From Spirochaetota bacterium (GTDB taxonomy: Bacteria; Spirochaetota; Spirochaetia; Treponematales; UBA12059), in NCBI GenBank assembly GCA_029547205.1, contig JAKPPT010000131.1, forward strand, positions 1 through 64,000: a stretch of 64,000 nucleotides of DNA, in the 5' to 3' direction. Both the position numbers and the translations under genes were made by a program. Under the pieces are notes generated by a model. That model ran no database searches and had not been told where the DNA came from. It was given only the letters and a program-made list of their open reading frames with translations. Numbering within the stretch: position 1 is the first letter of the stretch; the number at the start of each line of letters is the position of its first letter. Positions 61,202 to 64,000 of the stretch are shown here, in pieces.

Positions 61202-61275
61202 AATTTATCTTCACATTTTTCTTTTAATTTATTCAAAATGCACTACACTTATACTAGTACATGGAGGCATACAGT

Positions 61276-63072
61276 ATGAAACAGTCCAATACATTTCAGT
61301 GTAGAACAATAAGTATCATTGTTTTGAGCATACTAGTTTCAGTAGCATATACTGCTTGCGCAACTAATGCCGGCTTACCAGCTCATGAGAGTGGGGAATC
61401 ACCCGCCCCAGCGCCTGCTGCAGTAACTTCTGCCGATGAGACTTATAGAGGTAAAACTGCAAAATCTGAATTTAGTTCTGCACCACTACCATCAGGTGCA
61501 CCTAGGCCTACTTCATCTGGACTTAAAGCGGGATTCTCTGATGACAATGCACAATTCAATTACTTTGTTGATTTTCTCGAAAAATATAAACATGTTCCGC
61601 ACTATGCGTATGATATTTCAAACCGCATGTCCTTTACTATACTCGACAAAGATAATAAACCAATTGCAAACGCACGCATTGAACTCTATAGCGTAGAAAA
61701 TGGAGGGAAAGGATCCAAGCTCCTTGAAACTGGTGTCTCTACAGCTGACGGAAATTTCCGTTTTTATCCCCTCGAACTTGCAAAAAAAGCAGACCCTCAG
61801 ACTAATAATTTAACCTTTGTCTGGGCTGTCATTACGTATAATCAAACGCGTATTGAAAAGCTCATCGACTGCAATGGCATACGCAATCAGGAAATCGTTT
61901 TATCCACAGCACGAACAATCAAACAGCCTGTGCCACTCGATATTGTCTTTGTGATGGATACAACAGGATCGATGGGCGAAGAAATAGAACGGCTCCGTGC
62001 AACAATTCAAATTATCAACGACAATATAATAACCCTCAAACCACGACCTGCAGTCCGTTTTGGCATGGTGCTGTATCGCGATAAAACCGATGAGTATGTT
62101 ACAAAAGTGGTACCGCTTACGGATAACCTTGATCAATTTGAAAAAGAGCTAGCAACAGTTAAAGCAGGCGGTGGTGGAGATAGGCCAGAAGATCTTGAAT
62201 CCGCACTCGATGATACGCTCAATAAGCTCAACTGGAATACCGATGGCATACGGCTCGCATTTATCATCACTGATGCCGAAGCACATCTTGATTATGGAAA
62301 AACCTATACGTATATTGATGCTGCACGCGATGCAAAAAATAGAGGTATCAAGCTGTATACTATTGGTACCGGAGGGCTTCCGCTCGAAGGCGAATATCTT
62401 CTCCGCCAGATATCACAGATAAGCAATGCACGCTATATATTTTTAACATATGGAGAAAAAGATGAATCCGAAGGTGGGACAGAAGGAGCTGTAAGCCATC
62501 ACACCGGTTCTAATTTTACATCTGATAAGCTCGAAGTCGTAATTATAAAATTCGTTCGCGAAGAAATGGCCTTTCAGTCTGATACTCCCATCGTAACCGC
62601 GGAAGAATATTTTGAAGCACAAAAAACAGAATCACAAAAGAATGAGGAAATACTTTCACAGCTTTTTGAACAAGCACTCAATAATCTATTGGATTATTCG
62701 AGCTTAAAAATAACAAAGGATACGCCAATTGCCATCCTTCCCATAACTGCTCAAACTGATGAAAACAAAGCCGTTGCGGAATATTTCTCAGAACAAATCC
62801 TCATTACCGCAAGCAAACTTAAACGCTGTAAGCTTGTTGAGCGCAAAGATCTTCAAAAAATCCTTGAGGAACTAGAGCTCCAGCTTTCTGGCCTTGTTGA
62901 CGAAAAGAATGCAGCAAAAGTTGGGTATCTCCTGGGAGCCGAAGTGCTCATAACAGGGACACTCTATGTCAAAGATGGGAAGTACGAAATCTTTGTTAAA
63001 CTGCTCCGCGTTAGCACGGGAGAAATTCTTGCCGTAACGAGGGCTAAAATTGATAAAAAACTAGGTTTGTAA
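61276..63072 (+). CDS. Lipoprotein with von Willebrand A and CsgG/FlgO-like domains
   Basis: This 598-residue protein has a signal with lipobox-like YTAC (about residue 27), followed by a Pro/Ala/Ser linker. A short beta-sandwich (about 120-205: FTILDKDNKPIANARIELYS) precedes the vWA domain (about 215-430). There DIVFVMDTTGSMGEEIE is the metal-dependent adhesion site, with Thr-Gly-Ser in the DxTGS form. The last 130 residues (IAILPITAQTDENK, LVERKDLQKILEELELQ, LGAEVLITGTLYVKDGKYE) are CsgG/FlgO-like. The start at 61276 has GGAGG 8 bases upstream. It is a surface or periplasmic protein; the fusion is unusual. Confidence 0.8.
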   Translation: MKQSNTFQCRTISIIVLSILVSVAYTACATNAGLPAHESGESPAPAPAAVTSADETYRGKTAKSEFSSAPLPSGAPRPTSSGLKAGFSDDNAQFNYFVDFLEKYKHVPHYAYDISNRMSFTILDKDNKPIANARIELYSVENGGKGSKLLETGVSTADGNFRFYPLELAKKADPQTNNLTFVWAVITYNQTRIEKLIDCNGIRNQEIVLSTARTIKQPVPLDIVFVMDTTGSMGEEIERLRATIQIINDNIITLKPRPAVRFGMVLYRDKTDEYVTKVVPLTDNLDQFEKELATVKAGGGGDRPEDLESALDDTLNKLNWNTDGIRLAFIITDAEAHLDYGKTYTYIDAARDAKNRGIKLYTIGTGGLPLEGEYLLRQISQISNARYIFLTYGEKDESEGGTEGAVSHHTGSNFTSDKLEVVIIKFVREEMAFQSDTPIVTAEEYFEAQKTESQKNEEILSQLFEQALNNLLDYSSLKITKDTPIAILPITAQTDENKAVAEYFSEQILITASKLKRCKLVERKDLQKILEELELQLSGLVDEKNAAKVGYLLGAEVLITGTLYVKDGKYEIFVKLLRVSTGEILAVTRAKIDKKLGL

Positions 63073-63078
63073 TACTGT
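63050..63078 (+). promoter_or_regulatory. Promoter giving a leaderless start at 63085
   Basis: TTGATA, 17 bases, TACTGT, then 6 nt to the radA ATG. The -35 lies in the last codons of the vWA gene, and the -10 starts one base after its stop codon. Confidence 0.5.
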
Positions 63079-63084
63079 ATCAGT

Positions 63085-64000
63085 ATGGCAAAACAAGATA
63101 GAACAACCTATATTTGCTCCTCGTGTCATCACGAGGAGCCCAAATGGCTGGGACGATGTCCTGCATGCGGTGCATGGAATACCTTTCAGGAAGCGAGCGC
63201 CTCGCGTCTTCCCTCTGCCCAGCACATAAAACAAATTAGCTCCATTCCGCTCACAGGTATCACCACTGTTGATAAACCGCGTTTCTCTTCCGGTATCGAA
63301 GAAGTCGACCGGGTACTCGGCGGCGGAATTGTACCAGGCATGTCTGTCCTGATTGGGGGAGAGCCAGGCATCGGAAAAAGCACCCTGCTCATGAGCGTTG
63401 CCAGCAAATCAGAAACTAAAGGGACAGTCCTCTATGTGTCAGGCGAGGAAAGCCCACAGCAAATTAAAATGCGCGCCGACAGGCTCGGTGTGCACCGTGA
63501 TAAAATAGAATTACTGTGCACCAACGATCTGACGCATGTGCTTACCGCGCTCGAAAAGCTGCATCCCGTGATACTCATAGTCGATTCTATCCAAACCCTG
63601 ATTGCACCAGAAGCAGGGACAATCCCGGGAACAGCAAATCAAATTAAATACTGTGCGCTCGAACTAGCTGAATGGGGACGCAATCATGACACTGCATCGT
63701 TTCTCGTTGCGCATGTTACCAAAGATGGCATGATTGCTGGACCAAAAGCAGCAGAACACATTGTCGATGTCGTACTCATGTTCGAACAGAACGATACCGA
63801 TGCTCGATTCCTCCGCTCAAGCAAAAACCGCTTTGGCTCTGTCGATGAGGTTGGACTATTTCTTATGGGAGAAACTGGTCTTGAAGAAATATCAGACAGT
63901 TCCGGATTCTTTCTTGGAGGCAAGCGCGATAAAAATCCTATCGGGGTTGCAGTTGCAGCAACCTGGGAAGGGTCCCGATGTCTCATGGTGGAAATCCAGG
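63085..64000 (+). CDS. radA: DNA repair protein RadA/Sms, N-terminal part (runs off the window)
   Basis: The first 305 residues are present. The N-terminal zinc finger (YICSSCHHEEPKWLGRCPACG) is followed by the ATPase domain with Walker A GGEPGIGKSTLL (about residue 92). The RadA-specific KNRFG motif occurs in SSKNRFGSVDEVG near 252. RadA drives branch migration in recombination. The Lon-like C-terminal domain is beyond the edge. There is no Shine-Dalgarno; a leaderless start is predicted. Confidence 0.95.
   Translation, partial: MAKQDRTTYICSSCHHEEPKWLGRCPACGAWNTFQEASASRLPSAQHIKQISSIPLTGITTVDKPRFSSGIEEVDRVLGGGIVPGMSVLIGGEPGIGKSTLLMSVASKSETKGTVLYVSGEESPQQIKMRADRLGVHRDKIELLCTNDLTHVLTALEKLHPVILIVDSIQTLIAPEAGTIPGTANQIKYCALELAEWGRNHDTASFLVAHVTKDGMIAGPKAAEHIVDVVLMFEQNDTDARFLRSSKNRFGSVDEVGLFLMGETGLEEISDSSGFFLGGKRDKNPIGVAVAATWEGSRCLMVEIQ

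Noticed and set aside
1-64000. CRISPR arrays, insertion sequences, prophage, tRNA genes
   Set aside because: No regularly spaced repeats, transposase or phage genes, or tRNA cloverleaf were seen while reading both strands. A tRNAscan or ISfinder search was not possible.

Overview
This window looks like a chromosomal segment from an anaerobic, free-living or host-associated spirochaete, probably Treponema-like. The evidence is indirect. It includes many lipoproteins with relaxed spirochaete-type lipoboxes, a DUF2259-like secreted protein, a MinD/FlhG-like ATPase next to a very large FapA-family protein, and an archaeal-type ProS. There is also an oxygen-sensitive fermentative enzyme set with dedicated oxygen defence. 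The genus cannot be fixed from the sequence. No phage, insertion sequence, CRISPR array or tRNA gene was seen.

Layout. The left edge holds the 5' end of a 16S rRNA gene on the minus strand, with its leader, a boxA-like element and a strong promoter. Diverging from it is an OmpA-like gene followed by nadC-nadA-nadB, the complete aspartate-to-nicotinate-mononucleotide route; nadE lies at 17.5 kb. Then come proS, a lipid/polyprenol kinase-like membrane protein behind a possible sigma-54 promoter, pyk, the ParA/FapA pair and lgt. From 20 to 26 kb is a group of envelope lipoproteins, three of which resemble in outline the CsgG/FlgO, LPP20/FlgP and FlgT families. A membrane-bound class III nucleotide cyclase follows. 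From 27.7 to 32.8 kb lies a five-gene [FeFe]-hydrogenase operon of the NAD(P)-linked, potentially electron-bifurcating type. It is followed by glycogen phosphorylase, a UbiA-family prenyltransferase, and a ferredoxin plus aldehyde:ferredoxin oxidoreductase operon, so ferredoxin-based redox metabolism dominates. From 39 to 45 kb are a NUDIX hydrolase, a glycolipid synthase-like glycosyltransferase, a glycosidase, a DRTGG protein, a ThiF/ThiS pair, OsmC and pth.

From 45.4 to 52.4 kb is a compact histidine operon, hisGBHF-hisA/I/E-hisC-hisD. It is preceded by a textbook transcription attenuator: a 19-codon leader peptide with six His codons, an antiterminator and a terminator. One gene fuses HisA, HisI and HisE. 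Downstream lies an MrfA/MrfB-like DNA repair pair (helicase plus exonuclease). An oxygen-related cluster follows: a Rieske oxygenase-like protein, rubrerythrin, 2Fe superoxide reductase and a 51-residue rubredoxin. The right end has an RlmI-like methyltransferase, a GIN-domain protein, a von Willebrand A/CsgG-like lipoprotein and the start of radA.

Two window-wide signals stand out. About ten genes have a -10-like hexamer ending only 6-9 nt before the start codon and no Shine-Dalgarno, which suggests frequent leaderless mRNAs. The word GGTCTGTCCC/GGGACAGACC occurs five times, in coding and non-coding DNA, far above chance.
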